This document shows, piece by piece, positions 49,500-62,407 of a stretch of 64,000 bases of DNA. The notes under the pieces are model-generated. The model saw only the letters and a list, made by a program, of their open reading frames with translations. It was not told where the DNA came from and ran no database searches. This DNA is from Sipunculus nudus (taxonomy: Eukaryota > Annelida > Sipuncula > Golfingiida > Sipunculidae): the NCBI GenBank assembly GCA_026874595.1, contig CM049308.1, forward strand, positions 97,080,624-97,144,623, given 5' to 3'. Numbering within the stretch: the stretch's first letter is position 1; the number at the start of each line of letters is the position of its first letter. The position numbers were made by a program, and so were the translations under genes.

Positions 49500-50335
49500 A
49501 ACTAGGTCAGGGTCAGTTTATACACAATTAACAGCAGTAACATTATGTACAACACCTGATGTGCTATTTCTGTCATAATATAGTTTCAACATGTTAACAT
49601 GGCACAGTTGTTTTTTCTTACGCCTATCTGGTGTTAACAGTATGTAATTTAAATCCCTGACTTTCTTGTCAATAATGTAAGGACCAAACACCTAGCTTGC
49701 AGAAGTCTGCCAGGGATGGGTAGTAAGGCAAGGACCTTTTCACCAGGCTCAAACGTCCTACTTGCAGTGTGCTTGTCATACTTTGTTTTCATTTTACTTT
49801 GTACAGATTTGAGATTTGACTTTGCAATCTCGCAAGCATTGTGTAGTTTAGTGCGAAAGTCTGAGACATACTGCAATAAATTAGGAGAATCAGGATTTTC
49901 ACACAAGAGTTTTTCTTTAAGCAGTTTTAATGGAGCTCGAACTGAGTGTCCGAAAACTAGTTCAAAGGGACTGAAACCTAAGGACTCTTGAAAGGATTCT
50001 CTGACAGCAAACAGTAATAAGTGGATTCCTTCATCCCAGTTTTTCTGTGTGACATAACAATAGGTCCTAATCATGTTTTTTAATGTCTGGTGAAAAACGC
50101 TCGAGGGCGCCCTGACTTTCAGAATAGTATGGCGAAGAGCTGTACTGTTTTACACCTAGCTCAAGCATAACTTGCTGGAATAAGACATAAAATTAGACCC
50201 TTGGTCAGACTTGACGGATTTTGGTAATCCAAACATTGTAAAAAACTTGGTCAGAGTCTTGACAACACTTTTGGCATTAATTTTGCGCAATGGTATTGCC
50301 TCACAGAACTTGGTAGATGTCGCTTTACATTGTAT
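49500..50335 (-). pseudogene. Gypsy integrase fragments
   Basis: Core: EAIPLRKINAKSVVKTL, GLPKSVKSDQGSNFMS (second catalytic Asp), and after a one-step frame change ESQGALER (catalytic Glu). Then KNWDEGIHLLLFAVRESFQE, the C-terminal KYDKHTASRTFEPGEKVLAL and KKKQLCHVNMLKLYYDR. The N-terminal zinc-binding part is missing beyond the TA tract. Confidence 0.85.
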
Positions 50336-50355
50336 ATATATATACATATATATAT

Positions 50356-50397
<42 letters not shown>

Positions 50398-50427
50398 ATA
50401 TATATATGTAAATATATATACATATGT

Positions 50428-50460
<33 letters not shown>

Positions 50461-50461
50461 C
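50332..50461. repeat. TA-rich microsatellite inside the integrase
   Basis: Runs of TATATA with interspersed CATA and CACA. It separates integrase sequence from upstream sequence of unclear origin. The next stretch on the minus strand (50,598-50,470) has an open frame (KKPHYVKLLKRDANTIDG) that may or may not belong to the element. Confidence 0.9.
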
Positions 50462-50599
50462 ACAAGGAATGTGTATTTTATTTCAGGTTTAAATGACTTA
50501 TTAGGACACTGTTTCTTAGACCCATCAATGGTATTAGCATCTCGTTTCAACAACTTGACATAGTGAGGCTTTTTATACAGATTTAGCTTTGTCTCCAAA

Positions 50600-51900
50600 T
50601 CACAAAAAGAGGGGAATTCATCCCCAACAGAGATGTTGACTGCTATTGTGCAGACAAGCCACTATTAACTATCCTAAGTTTCAACAATTTATATATGTAA
50701 AGTCCTGATAGGCCACCACGTGTTATTTTATTACATTCATTTATCCCTGACTTATTAGAAAAGTTGCAAAACTAACATATATTCAGTATATCTACTCACT
50801 CACTACTCACCAGGAACTCAGAATCTGCTCTCTCACCAATAGTGAAACAAACTTATAAAATCCTTGGGGTAACTGATTGCCAAACTATGAAGCTAATCAA
50901 AACCCTCATTAACATCAATGGATCATCAAAGGGGATCAAAGGGGTCTAGTGCAAACAAACACAATCAACAGTGTGTACACTGCATCAATCATCTGACCTG
51001 GTCAGTCAAAGAAATGCAAATACAGGTCTGCTTATGAAATTCATGTAGTTTAGGTGTATGTATCCCAGTGCATAAGAATTTATTTTTTTACCATACTATT
51101 TGATTTACATTACATGCAACATGATGCTGCATTTTGGTGTTTTCATTTTCCAAGTTAAAAATCCAACCCTGTTACCTGTTATTTTAAATTCAGCAACATT
51201 TAACTAGGTATTACCACTAGGTCTAGAATGTCACACATTTAGGCAGCTGACACTTAGTGATATCAGTTAAAGCATTGTCGCTGCACAGTGGCTGGAGTGT
51301 TGACTGTCGGCTGCCTAGACACTTCCTTTTTTTTTCATTCACATACTCCTATGTGTGCATAGTGTGCCACCTATGTCTGATTTTATTTGATGTGCCTGTT
51401 ACTGAGTATATAGGTTACCCCCGCACGTAAGTATGTGGTATGTATATATATGAATCATGCTGCTGAATTGGACTTTCCATCGCGCCACAAACCACGTGGA
51501 CGCGAGGACAACACAGAAAGTAAACAAATGCGCACACGAGCCCCCCCCCCCCCCCCCCTTCCAGTGTTCATGTGCTTTTTGGTAGCTCAGTTAACGAATA
51601 CTTTAAAATGTTCACGTAAATATTGTGATGGTCTTTGGAATGGACATTTACATTTTATCTTCAGTGTTTTTAATGTTCATTTTGTGAGATACTTGTGACC
51701 CAACCTCAGTGAACACAGACTGTTGCGCCGAGGTCGGGTTCATTATCATGTGGGGGTGAGTCATCGCCTTCAAACAGTAGATGATCTGTGATATCGCAAA
51801 CACACCATGGATCTATATATACTGCGACTTGGTTGCTGGATCTCCCCCAAACATTACCTGACCCTCCAGGTAACGCAGATACTCCACTGTCGTCTGCTAC
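50600..51900. other. Intergenic, nothing recognised
   Basis: AT-rich sequence with a run of about 18 C near 51,541. No convincing frame and no repeat structure. Confidence 0.5.
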
Positions 51901-51909
51901 ACAGGTAAC

Positions 51910-52170
51910 ATGGTGGTAGCCCGGCTTTTTGAAGTCGCTTTCACTAAGGCCCAAGTCGCTGAAGATCATTGCTACTGCCTGCGACAGCAAGGTGACGATG
52001 CTGAAACAGACTGTAAAGCCCTGGAAGATGCTGATACAGACTGTAAGGTCCTGGACTTCTTCCCGGATGAAGTGGACTTTGATAGAGATGTCATCTTCAC
52101 GGACCAGGAACAGACGGATCAACAACTCACAGAGGTCGGTGGTCCCGCACACTTCTACATGTATATTTAA
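51910..52170 (+). CDS. Weak candidate exon or small ORF, acidic, unknown function
   Basis: 86 codons with a strong excess of G at first codon positions, as in real coding DNA. The product is acidic and contains a small internal repeat (DDAETDCKALE and DADTDCKVLD). An acceptor-like CTGCTACACAG precedes it at about 51,893-51,903. An overlapping minus-strand frame of 216 codons (52,356-51,706) is also open, and its C-ending codons are what a plus-strand gene would cause. I recognise neither. Confidence 0.3.
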   Translation: MVVARLFEVAFTKAQVAEDHCYCLRQQGDDAETDCKALEDADTDCKVLDFFPDEVDFDRDVIFTDQEQTDQQLTEVGGPAHFYMYI

Positions 52171-52765
52171 AACGCAAGGGTTTGATTTGCATCTGTTTGT
52201 AAACAAATATGCATGGAGTGTAGTGTGGTCAATACAAGGTGGTGCAGCGTGTTGTGTTTTAAGTAAATCTTTATCCGGGTATTTAATCACGTACTTGACA
52301 AATTTAAGACGTCCTGGTAGCATCTCCCTATTTTCCAGAGAGATCTGATGTTTCAACAGCCTGGCTTTTATTCAAGTCGTATACCAAATGAGCGCATGGG
52401 CGTCTATTAATGTAAAAAGCGCAGTTACTGTCACACTTTGGACCTAACGTCACCACACACAGACACTGTGAGACACACCTGTATCGTTTATCACAGTACA
52501 CTGTCAGAGTATCTGTACCTGCAGCTATATGACGGGTACACAATTAACTGTACACGTATCTTAACTATATGTCCAGATTCTGATGCGGTCTGTAATGTCT
52601 ATACTCTTTATAGCTGGTGCGGGCTACCGATCCTGACTGATACAACTTTGTTAACTAAAGCCATAAGGCCGAAAAAAAAAACGTCGCACATGTAATAATG
52701 TAGGGGATAACTGACAGCTCCATAATTATCATTAACTGATCACGTAATTTGTTACACTTAACCCA
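52171..52765. other. Intergenic, nothing recognised
   Basis: No gene or repeat stands out; several short overlapping frames only. Confidence 0.45.
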
Positions 52766-52790
52766 TCTAGACCCACTTATCTATCTACCC

Positions 52791-53376
52791 ACAGGCTAAA
52801 CTGCCGGCAAATGAATGCATTCACTGTTTCAGAGTTTCAGTGTGATACTCAATATTTTCCAGTATATGATTCTGACAATGAGCTGACAATATAGTGCTTA
52901 CTTGCCAAATTGTATATTTTGTTGATATATATGTAAGAATTACCAGTAGGTGTGGATATTTCTTGCATCATCTCACAATGCAATAGGCTCAACAGATTTA
53001 ATTGGGTGTGATGTAAGATTGATTGATATCCTCGATCAAGTAATAATGATCCTTTGACCATTTATCTGACATATCCTGAGTTATTTTTTTTTCAGACACT
53101 AATTATTGGTTTACTCATTACCACACTAGTGTATAATCAGTTGTTATGCTTCACACTTGATATGACATCTCTGAGTCGTTTGTGCCTTCATACATTGTGT
53201 GTCTGGTCAAAAGCACACCTGCATGTGTATAAACAGCTCTTATGCTTCACACTTAATTACCTTTAATCAAAGAATATGCATATACTTTGATTTGAAATCT
53301 CATGAGTTGTTTGTGCTTTTACACATTACCCAATGTCTGCTTATAAGCACACAGACACACATACACACACACACAT

Positions 53377-53415
<39 letters not shown>

Positions 53416-53663
53416 CAGCTGTTGTGCCAGTAAACTTCGGTTCACTTCCTATAAATCTATATCAAGCTACCCTGTAAATATCACAAAATTACACTTCTAA
53501 TACCTACTCAACATACTTATTACATACAGACCAGCAAAATTTCTAATTTAGTAAGTCAGTACTATAATGTAATCTCATTGTCAAAATAATAATGGAAAGT
53601 TTTGAGTATCACACTTAAACTCTGAAATAGAGCATACATTCATGTGCTGGCAGTTTAGCCTGT
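52791..53663. mobile_element. Element with ~110-bp inverted repeats (MITE-like)
   Basis: The left arm 52,791-52,905 (ACAGGCTAAACTGCC...) is the reverse complement, at about 80% by eye, of 53,551-53,663 (...GGCAGTTTAGCCTGT). Both contain TGAGTATCACAC in inverted sense. Weak similarity continues outward to TCTAGA on both sides. The inside holds a direct repeat with TTATGCTTCACACTT (about 53,143 and 53,239) and a CA/TA microsatellite. No transposase. Confidence 0.6.
53349..53413. repeat. CA/TA compound microsatellite
   Basis: ACAC-rich run passing into TATATA, within the inverted-repeat element. Confidence 0.9.
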
Positions 53664-53720
53664 TATGTGCTCTAGACTAATGGCGAGGTGTATTTTCCCT
53701 GCCGGCTGTTCGGCCACTTC

Positions 53721-53765
<45 letters not shown>

Positions 53766-53770
53766 ATATA
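53721..53770. repeat. CA microsatellite
   Basis: CG then CA dinucleotide run of about 20 units. Confidence 0.9.
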
Positions 53771-54029
53771 TAATGAACTTTAATTGTGCATGGTAGTCGG
53801 GTTAAAGGTCCTCACATACCATGCCTTGAACATATGATAACAGTTCACTAAAGCTCTGACAGCTAACTCACTAGTCTCGTTGAGACACAAATAACCCATT
53901 AATTAGTCGGCTTATTAATTAATCATGATACAGCCAATGTCAGTTACCCTTCATTTCCATTGCCAGTGCATTTTGTCCTCGCACTGTATCTTTTGACAAT
54001 CATGTCGTGCTATGGCGAAGGGTCATTTT

Positions 54030-55610
54030 TAGCTCAGCTGACTGTATATAAGTCAACTGAGATATAGGAATGGCGCTTTGTCCGTCCGGGCATCAGGGCC
54101 CCGTTTATGCCCCGTTAGCAGGGCATAAATCGTATCCGCTAGTCCTAGAAATTTCTAAGCGAATATTCAGGGGGTATATAAAAAGTTAGCGCCAGATCGG
54201 TCCTCTGACATTATGGCCAGATAACTGGCTTGCCAGAGTGCCTGGACATCTAACTCTGAGGATCGAATTATAAGGCCCCATGAGGATGCAAATATTTTCG
54301 TCATTTTTGACAACGCCTCATTGCTTACAATTTTCGTGTCACTTCAAAAGACCCACTAGACCTTTTAATAAGTTTCTTATCTCTCAAACGACACCTACCA
54401 TGTGTGTGAAATATTCCGTTATAACCCAATATATTCGTATATTGTTCTGCATGTATGGGAGATTTCTGCCTGCGGTCTGCCTGCTGGCTGTTTGCGGAGA
54501 TACGGGTATAAAGCGTGGCGCGGACTTGCAGGGCGGTTCTAAATTTGGCTTGTGTCACGACTCAGTAGGGGGCCCTGAGTCGTGTTTGTCACGGCTAATA
54601 AAAAGTCTCCCTGGAAACCTGAAATTAGGTCACTGCGACCTATATCCTCCGAGCTATAAGGCTTGAAAGTACCCTCAGAATAATTAAAAAAAAATGATAC
54701 AAAACCTCCAATATCTTGATAATTAACGCATTGATTGTCATAAATCTTGCATTAAACATTGACCATGACTAGTTTTGTCAGTTCCCGAAAAGTAGTGGCG
54801 CAACCTGTATTTTTGGTTAATTTAATGAATATTTTTCTATTTTTTTACTCAAAAATGACAACATTCTGTGATCCCATCTAGTTTCCCAAAACCTGGTGTA
54901 TTTATTGATCACAAGTGGATGTCTAGTGTCCCAAAACCTGGTAATCATCCCGTCTGTCTGTTTGTCTGTCGGTCTGTCTGACCATCCGTCCATCCACACA
55001 AATTTGTATCCAAAAGGTAACTCCAGGTTGGATTGAGACATGGATTTCAAACTGGACTTAAATATGGCCCACCACTAAAGCAAAAATCTGTTTAATTTTG
55101 GGTCCTGAGGTCAAAGGTCTAGGCCACAGGACTCACTTATTTAAAAAGATTATGGCTGCATTTAAAGCCAACCTTTCTCATAAACTTTCCATCTTGCGCA
55201 TTTAGCTGACTTGCCAGTATGGGGAGAGCATAAATGAATTTGGGGTCACAAGGTCAAAGGTCAAGGTCACACGGGGCCATCTGTTTACAAATTAGTTTCC
55301 AGATGATAACTCCAGTTTAGTTTGACATATTGGTTTCATACTTAACTTATATATGGCTCACCACTAAAGTAAGAACCGTGTTGATTTTGGGGTCCAATGG
55401 TCAAAGGTCAAGATCACAGGACCCATTTTTTTTAAAAGAATGTGAATGCATTTCAAGCCAAACTATTCATCACAAACCTTCCATCTTCAAGATATTGCTA
55501 ACCTGCCAATAGAGAAAAATTCTATTCGATTATTGGGTGATAGGGTCAAAGGTCCAGGTCACATGGCCTATTTATTCACATGTAAATCAAGCATGGTTTT
55601 TACTTTGAGG
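54030..55610 (+). mobile_element. Dispersed AGGTCA-rich element, copy 2
   Basis: It shares the landmark series of the copy at 12.8-14.0 kb: AAGTCAACTGAG, GTCCGTCCG-type start, GAAATTAGGTCACTG, GTCCCAAAACCTGGT. The exact 19-mer AGGTCAAAGGTCAAGGTCA is at 55,251-55,269, with a near copy at about 55,400. Several internal segments recur at roughly 150-bp spacing. No coding capacity. Confidence 0.6.
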
Positions 55611-55629
55611 ATATTACAGTTAAAAAATA

Positions 55630-55848
55630 TTAGTTTTGGCATTTTATTAAAAGGGCGGCAAATTGGTGATCACTGAACATCAAGCACATGATCACGTGCT
55701 CGCTTTGATGCTCTCTCAGAATGTCTTCCGGGACCAGTTTAGTCTCGTTATTAATTCGTCCCGCCCTCCCTCGACCAGTTAATATGACCAACATCTGTCC
55801 GTCTGGCAGTCTGTTGATTTCTTGAATTGTTGCGGGGTTGGACTTCAC
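55630..55848 (-). CDS. Weak candidate exon, unknown product
   Basis: 72 codons including NPATIQEINRLPDGQMLVIL and KLVPEDILREHQSEHVI, with protein-like composition. An acceptor-like GACCCGTGACCAG precedes the ATG on the minus strand (about 55,862-55,850). I recognise no family. It could be a lone exon or chance. Confidence 0.25.
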   Translation of the reverse strand: MKSNPATIQEINRLPDGQMLVILTGRGRAGRINNETKLVPEDILREHQSEHVIMCLMFSDHQFAALLIKCQN

Positions 55849-55849
55849 T

Positions 55850-56530
55850 GGTCACGGGTCAGTTAATATTGACATAGTTTCACTGGTATTAGACAGTTCT
55901 CTTCCTGGTGGTCGGTCTGTATGTCGTGAACGACACACACGCATGGAATGTATCGTTCACGAGATATAGTGAAATTATCCCCACCGAATTATATTACGAA
56001 ATATAATAAAACTCCTGTCGGCCTAGTGTACCGGGTTTTCGGCCTATATAGTGCACCGGGTGACCCGTCAAGGACGTCAGGTTGTTTCCGCCTTGAGGAC
56101 TGCGGAAAATATCAAGTTCGCGTGATGTAACTAGTCAACACTTACTAATAAACACAATTTTAGAATTCTGGTGCATTCTATGTTAAGCAGGGGCTGATGA
56201 ATGACAAATATGTGTGTGTGTGGGGGGGGGGATTATTATCGCATGACGTAGTCTGATCTGGGCCCGCGCGTCACTCCCCCGGGAAATGTGTGTGTCCGCC
56301 TCATCAGTGTCACGTGATGTCAGCCATATCCGGGTTAATATTCCGGCTGTGTCTGACGGACACACTAACGTTAGTATCTGTGTACACAGGCCAGCTCTAT
56401 GTACGTGCCATGTCTTACAGCCAGCGCCAAGCGGTATGTTTACTATGTTCAGTATATCTTCTCACTTATGATGACATTAACCATAAAGTTACCTAATCCT
56501 GCAAGTTTAAAATATTCAGCAACGAATGTG

Positions 56531-56589
<59 letters not shown>

Positions 56590-56735
56590 ACAAACTGATG
56601 TCACCATTCAGTCATATTTTCAAGTGCATGCCATACCTGTTAAATGCACTTCAACAGTTTAATCTGTTCCCGTGGAAATCTCGTCCATAACAATCAACTG
56701 ATACGTCTGGTTACATTCTGGTGCTGGAAAAGATT
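55850..56735. other. Intergenic with G run and TA microsatellite
   Basis: A run of G at 56,222-56,230 and a TA tract at about 56,528-56,587. Overlapping short frames near 56.3 kb show no motif. Confidence 0.5.
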
Positions 56736-56739
56736 AAAC

Positions 56740-57461
56740 AGGTTTTATAGTCATAATCTGGAGGTTGTCATAAATAATTTACAGTCATAATCTGGAGGTT
56801 GTTATCAATAATTTACGGTCATAATCTGGAGGTTGTTATCAATAATTTACAGTCATAATCTGGAGGATGTCATCAATACATTACAGTCATAATCTGGAGG
56901 TCGTCATAAATAATTTACAGTCATAATCTGGAGGTTGTCTTCAATAATTTACAGTCATTATCTGGAGGTTGTTATCGATAAATTACAGTCATAATCTGGA
57001 TCGAGGTTGTCATCAATTATTTACACTCATAATCTGGAGGTTGTCATAAATAATTTACAGTCATAATGTGGAGGTTGTCATAAATAATTCACAGTCATAA
57101 TCTGGAGGTTGTCTTCAATAACTTACTGTCATTATTTGGAGGTTGTTATCTATAAATTACAGTCATTATCTGGAGGTTGTTATCCATAAATTACAGTCAT
57201 AATCTGGAGGTTGTCATCAATAATTTACAGTCATAATCTGGAGACTGTCATCAATAATTTACAGTCATAATCTGGAGGTTGTCATAAAAAATTTACAGTC
57301 ATAATCTGGAGGTTGCCATAAATTATTTACAGTCATAATCTGGAGATTGTTATATATAATTTACCGTCATAATCTGGAGGTTGTCATCAATAATTTACAG
57401 TCATAATATGGAGACTGTCATCAATAATTTACAGTCATAATATGGAGGTTGTCATAAATAA
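56740..57461 (+). repeat. 34-bp minisatellite, first segment
   Basis: TTTACAGTCATAATCTGGAG and GTTGTCATAAATAA form a 34-bp unit (clear at 60,121 and 60,155), here with variants (TTATCAATAA, GACTGTCATC). It is interrupted at 57,461 by the Helitron-like element and resumes at 59,639 in the same phase. Confidence 0.95.
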
Positions 57462-59638
57462 TTGTATCCCCAGACAAAGTCGGGATACTATGGTTTCACG
57501 ACGGTCCCGCCGCCGCCGCCGCCGCAGAAAAACCTTGTGAGCGGGATAACTTAAAAAATATTTCACTGATCTTTTTCAAACTTTACATTTGTATAGATAT
57601 AGGGAAGGGGACGAAGCCTATTTAAAATGGGGTCATGACCTATGCTAGGAGAGTGACCTTTACCTTAAATAGGTCCATTTTTCCTGAAAATAACACATTC
57701 TTAAATATCTCAAGTAAGTTTGCATGGACTGGTCCAAAAATCAAGGTGACCGAAGATCTTGGATAGCCTTGTGATATACCGGAAACTGGTGGCGCCACCT
57801 ATTATCCTTTTCTTGTTTTTACGCCTTTTAATACCCCCATAATTGCCACTCGACACTACTGTAAGCATTATAAGTCAAAAACTAATGGATAGATTTCTTT
57901 CATATTATGCACATGTAGAGAGATGGGTTATGGGATGAGGTCTATTTACATTTGGGTCATGACCTTTACCATGAGAGTGGCCTTGACCTTTAATGTGTCC
58001 ATTTTTGGTGAAAATCACACACCTCTTATGATATCTCCAGCGTTGATAGCCATATGGATTTCAAACGTGACTTATGTATGGCCCATTACTAAAGTAAGAA
58101 CCCTATAGGTTCTAGGGCCATGAGGTCAAAGGTCAAGGTCACTGGACTTGCATCTTAAAAGATACTGTGGATGCATTTTAAGCCAAACTTTCATCCCAGG
58201 TCTTCCATCTTGAATATATAGCACACTTGCCAATAGTGGATGATCCATATCAATTTTGGGGTCACAAGGTCAAAGATCAAGGCCACAGGAGCTATCTGTC
58301 AAAAAAATAGTTTCTGGATGATAATTCCTGCTTTTATTGATGTATTGATTTTAAACTTGACTTATATATGTCCCATTGAAAAAGCAAGACTCCAATTGAT
58401 TTTGGGGTCATGAGGTCAAAGGTCAAAGTCACAGTACACATCTTTAAAAAGATTGTAGATGCATTTTTAGCCAAACAATTCATCTCAGATCTTTCATCTT
58501 GCACATATAGTTCACCTGCCAAGAGTGGAAGATCCCTATCAATTTTGAGGTCACAAGGTCAAAGGTGAAGGTCACGGGAGCCATCTGTCCAAAAATGAGT
58601 TTCTGGATGATATTTCTTGCTTTTATTGATATATGGATTTCAAACTTGACCTGTATATGTCCCATGGGAAAAGCAAGACCCAATTGATTTTGGGGTCATG
58701 AGGCCAAAGGTCAAGGTCACAGGACACATCTTTAAAAAGATTGTGGATGCATTTTCAGCCAAACATTTCATCTCAGATCTTTCATCTTGCACATTTAGTT
58801 CACCTGCCAAGAGTGGAAGAACCCTATCAATTTTGAGGTCACAAGGTCAAAGGTGAAGGACACAGGAGCCATCTGTCCAAAAATTAGTTTCTGGATGATA
58901 ATTCCTGCTTTTTATTGATGTATAGATTTCAAACTTGACTTGTATATGGCACATTGGAAAAACACAACCCGAATTGATTTTGGTGTCATGAGGTCAAAGG
59001 TCAAGGTCACAGGACACATCTTTAAAAAGATTGTTGATTCATTTTCAGCCAAACATTTCATCTCAGACATTTCATCTTGCACATACAGTTCCTCCGCTAA
59101 TAGAGGAAGATGCCTGTCAATTGTGAGGTCACAAGGTGAAAGGTGAAGGTCACAGGAGCCATCTATCCAAAAATTAGTTCCTGAGATGATAATTCAAGCT
59201 TGGATTACTATATGGAACTCAAACCTGACTTATATATGGCCCATCAATAAATCTAGACCTCTATTGATTTATATATAAAAGTGGATGATCAATATCAATT
59301 TTAGGGTCACAAGGTCAAAAAGTCAAGGCCACAGGAGCCATCTGTCAAAAAATTTGTTTCTGGATGATAATTCCTGCTTTTATTGATGTATAGATTTCAA
59401 ACTTGACTTATATTTGTCCCATTGAAAAAGCAAGACCCCAATTGATTTTGGGGTCATGAAGTCAAAGGTCAAGGTCACAGGACCAACAGCTTCAAAATGA
59501 TTGTGGATTGATAGATGGAAGAACAATAATTGCTTGCCGAGTGTCAGTTTATGCTGCTAAAAATGGGGGCCTTTTCTTAAAGGGGGGCGTATTATGTCTG
59601 GGGATACTCTGGCACCTGCGGTGCCAAGAAATATCTAG
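57462..59638 (+). mobile_element. Helitron/Helentron-like non-autonomous element, copy 1
   Basis: Inserted cleanly, with no target duplication, between A and T of an array unit (...AATAA | TTTACAG...). Subterminal inverted repeats are GTATCCCCAGACA (57,464-57,476) and TGTCTGGGGATAC (59,595-59,607). The 3' end has a hairpin GGCACC-TGC-GGTGCC (59,611-59,625), nine bases, then CTAG (59,635-59,638), as in rolling-circle elements. Inside, a ~289-bp unit made of two related halves recurs about three to four times (CATCTTGCACAT at 58,495, 58,784, 59,073). This core-repeat design recalls bivalve 'pearl'-type elements. No Rep/helicase ORF. Confidence 0.8.
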
Positions 59639-62407
59639 TTTACAGTCATAATCTGAAGACTGTCATCAATAATTTACAGTCATAATGTGGAGGTTGTCAT
59701 AAATAATTTACAGTCATAATGTGGAGGTTTTCATAAATAATTTACAGTCACAATCTGGTGACTGTCATAAATAATTTACACTCATAATCTGGAGGTTGTC
59801 ATAAATAATTTATAGTCATAATGTGGAGGTTGTCATCATTAATTTACAGTCATAATCTGGACACTGTTATCAATAATTTACACTCATAATCTGGAGGTTG
59901 TCATAAATAATTAACCGTCATAATCAGAAGGTTGTCATAAATAATTTACCGTCATAATCTGGAGGTTGTCTTCAATAATTTACAGTCATTATCTGGAGGT
60001 TGTTATCAATAAATTACAGTCATAATCTGGATCGAGGTTGTCATCAATTATTTACACTCATAATCTGGAGGTTGTCATAAATAATTTACAGTCATAATGT
60101 GGAGGTTGTCATAAATAATTTACAGTCATAATCTGGAGGTTGTCATAAATAATTTACAGTCATAATCTTGAGGTTGTCATCAATAATTTACAGTCATAAT
60201 CTGGAGGTTGTCATAAATAATTTACAGGCAAAATCTGGAGGTTGTCATCAATAAAATACAGTCATAATCTGGAGGTTGTCATCAATAAGTTACAGTCATA
60301 ATCTGGAGACTGTCATCAATAATTTACAGTCATAATCTGGAGGTTGTCATAAATAATTTACAGTCATAATGTGGAGGTTGTCATCATTAATTTACAGTCA
60401 TAATCTGGACACTGTTATCAATAATTTACACTCATAATCTGGAGGTTGTCATAAATAATTTACAGTCATAATCTGGAGGTTGTCATAAATAATTAACAGT
60501 CATAATCTGGAGGTTGTCATAAATAATTAACAGTCATAATCTGGAGGTTGTCATAAATAATTTACAGTATTAATCTGGAGTTTTTTATCAATAATTTACA
60601 GTCATTAACTGGGGGCTTTTATCAATGGTTTACAGTCATAATCTGGAGGTTGATTTCAATAATTTACAGTAAAAAACTAGGGGTTGTCACCAACAATTTA
60701 CAGTCATAATCTGAGGGTTTTCATTAATAATTTACAATCAACATCTGGAGACTGTCATCAATAATTTACAGTCATAATCTGGAGGTTGTCATAAATAATT
60801 TACAGTCATAATCTTGAGGTTGTCATCAATAATTTACAGTCATAATCTGGAGGTTGTCATAAATAATTTACAGGCAAAATCTGGAGGTTGTCATCAATAA
60901 AATACAGTCATAATCTGGAGGTTGTCATCAATAAGTTACAGTCATAATCTGGAGACTGTCATCAATAATTTACAGTCATAATCTGGAGGTTGTCATAAAT
61001 AATTTACAGTCATAATGTGGAGGTTGTCATCATTAATTTACAGTCATAATCTGGACACTGTCATCAATAATTTACAGTCATAATGTGGAGGTTGTCATCA
61101 TTAATTTACAGTCATAATCTGGACACTGTTATCAATAATTTACAGTCATAATGTGGAGGTTGTCATCATTAATTTACAGTCATAATCTGGACACTGTTAT
61201 CAATAATTTACACTCATAATCTGGAGGTTGTCATAAATAATTAACCGTCATAATCAGAAGGTTGTCATAAATAATTTACCGTCATAATCTGGAGGTTGTC
61301 TTCAATAATTTACAGTCATTATCTGGAGGTTGTTATCAATAAATTACAGTCATAATCTGGATCGAGGTTGTCATAAATAATTTACAGTCATAATCTGGAG
61401 GTTGTCATAAATAATTTACAGTCATAATGTGGAGGTTGTCATAAATAATTTACAGTCATAATCTGGAGGTTGTCATAAATAATTTACAGTCATAATCTTG
61501 AGGTTGTCATCAATAATTTACAGTCATAATCTGGAGGTTGTCATAAATAATTTACAGGCAAAATCTGGAGGTTGTCATCAATAAAATACAGTCATAATCT
61601 GGAGGTTGTCATCAATAAGTTACAGTCATAATTTGGAGACTGTCATCAATAATTTACAGTCATAATCTGGAGGTTGTCATCAATAAGTTACAGTCATAAT
61701 CTGGAGACTGTCATCAATAATTTACAGTCATAATCTGGAGGTTGTCATAAATAATTTACAGTCATAATGTGGAGGTTGTCATCATTAATTTACAGTCATA
61801 ATCTGGACACTGTTATCAATAATTTACACTCATAATCTGGAGGTTGTCATAAATAATTAACCGTCATAATCAGAAGGTTGTCATAAATAATTTACCGTCA
61901 TAATCTGGAGGTTGTCATAAATAATTAACAGTCATAATCTGGAGGTTGTCATAAATAATTTACAGTATTAATCTGGAGTTTTTTATCAATAATTTACAGT
62001 CATTAACTGGGGGCTTTTATCAATGGTTTACAGTCATAATCTGGAGGTTGATTTCAATAATTTACAGTAAAAAACTAGGGGTTGTCACCAACAATTTACA
62101 GTCATAATCTGAGGGTTTTCATTAATAATTTACAGTCAACATCTGGAGACTGTCATCAATAATTTACAGTCAAAACCTGGAGGTTGTCTTCAATAATTTA
62201 CAGTCATGACCTGGTGGTTGTCTTCAATAATTTACAGTCATAATCTGGAGGTTGTTATCCATAAATTACAATCATAATCTGGAGGTTGTTATCAATAATA
62301 TATAGTCATAATCAAAGGGGTTGTTATCAATAATTTACAGTCATAACTAGAGGTTAATCATCAATTATATAAGTTAACAGTCATAATCTGGAGGTTGTCA
62401 TCAATAA
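59639..62407 (+). repeat. 34-bp minisatellite, second segment (about 80 units)
   Basis: The same 34-bp unit as 56,740-57,461. Blocks of variant units recur, for example CTGGATCGAGGTTG at about 56,997, 60,027 and 61,357, and GGGGGCTTTTATCAATGG at about 60,610 and 62,008. These show larger segmental duplications inside the array. Confidence 0.95.

Larger units (their letters stand above)
46990..50440 (-). mobile_element. Gypsy/Ty3-type element with integrase before RT (Gmr1-like), degenerate
   Basis: On the minus strand the order is integrase, RT, RNase H, LTR. Integrase is at about 50,330-49,500 (SDQGSNFMS, SESQGALER, then FSPFELVFGHSVRAPLK and GPYIIDKKVRDLNY). RT is at about 49,300-48,660 (SDWSSPCILVPQPDGNYRMC, MPFGMK, YIDDLIVYS at 48,848-48,822). 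RNase H is at about 48,400-48,150 (CYFSRKFNA, VIVFSDHNPL). Most gypsy elements have integrase after RNase H. The reversed order, with linker sequence running from integrase into RT, matches the Gmr1 group. Frameshifts and stops inactivate it. Gag and protease are not identified, and a TA microsatellite cuts off the integrase N-terminus. Confidence 0.85.
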
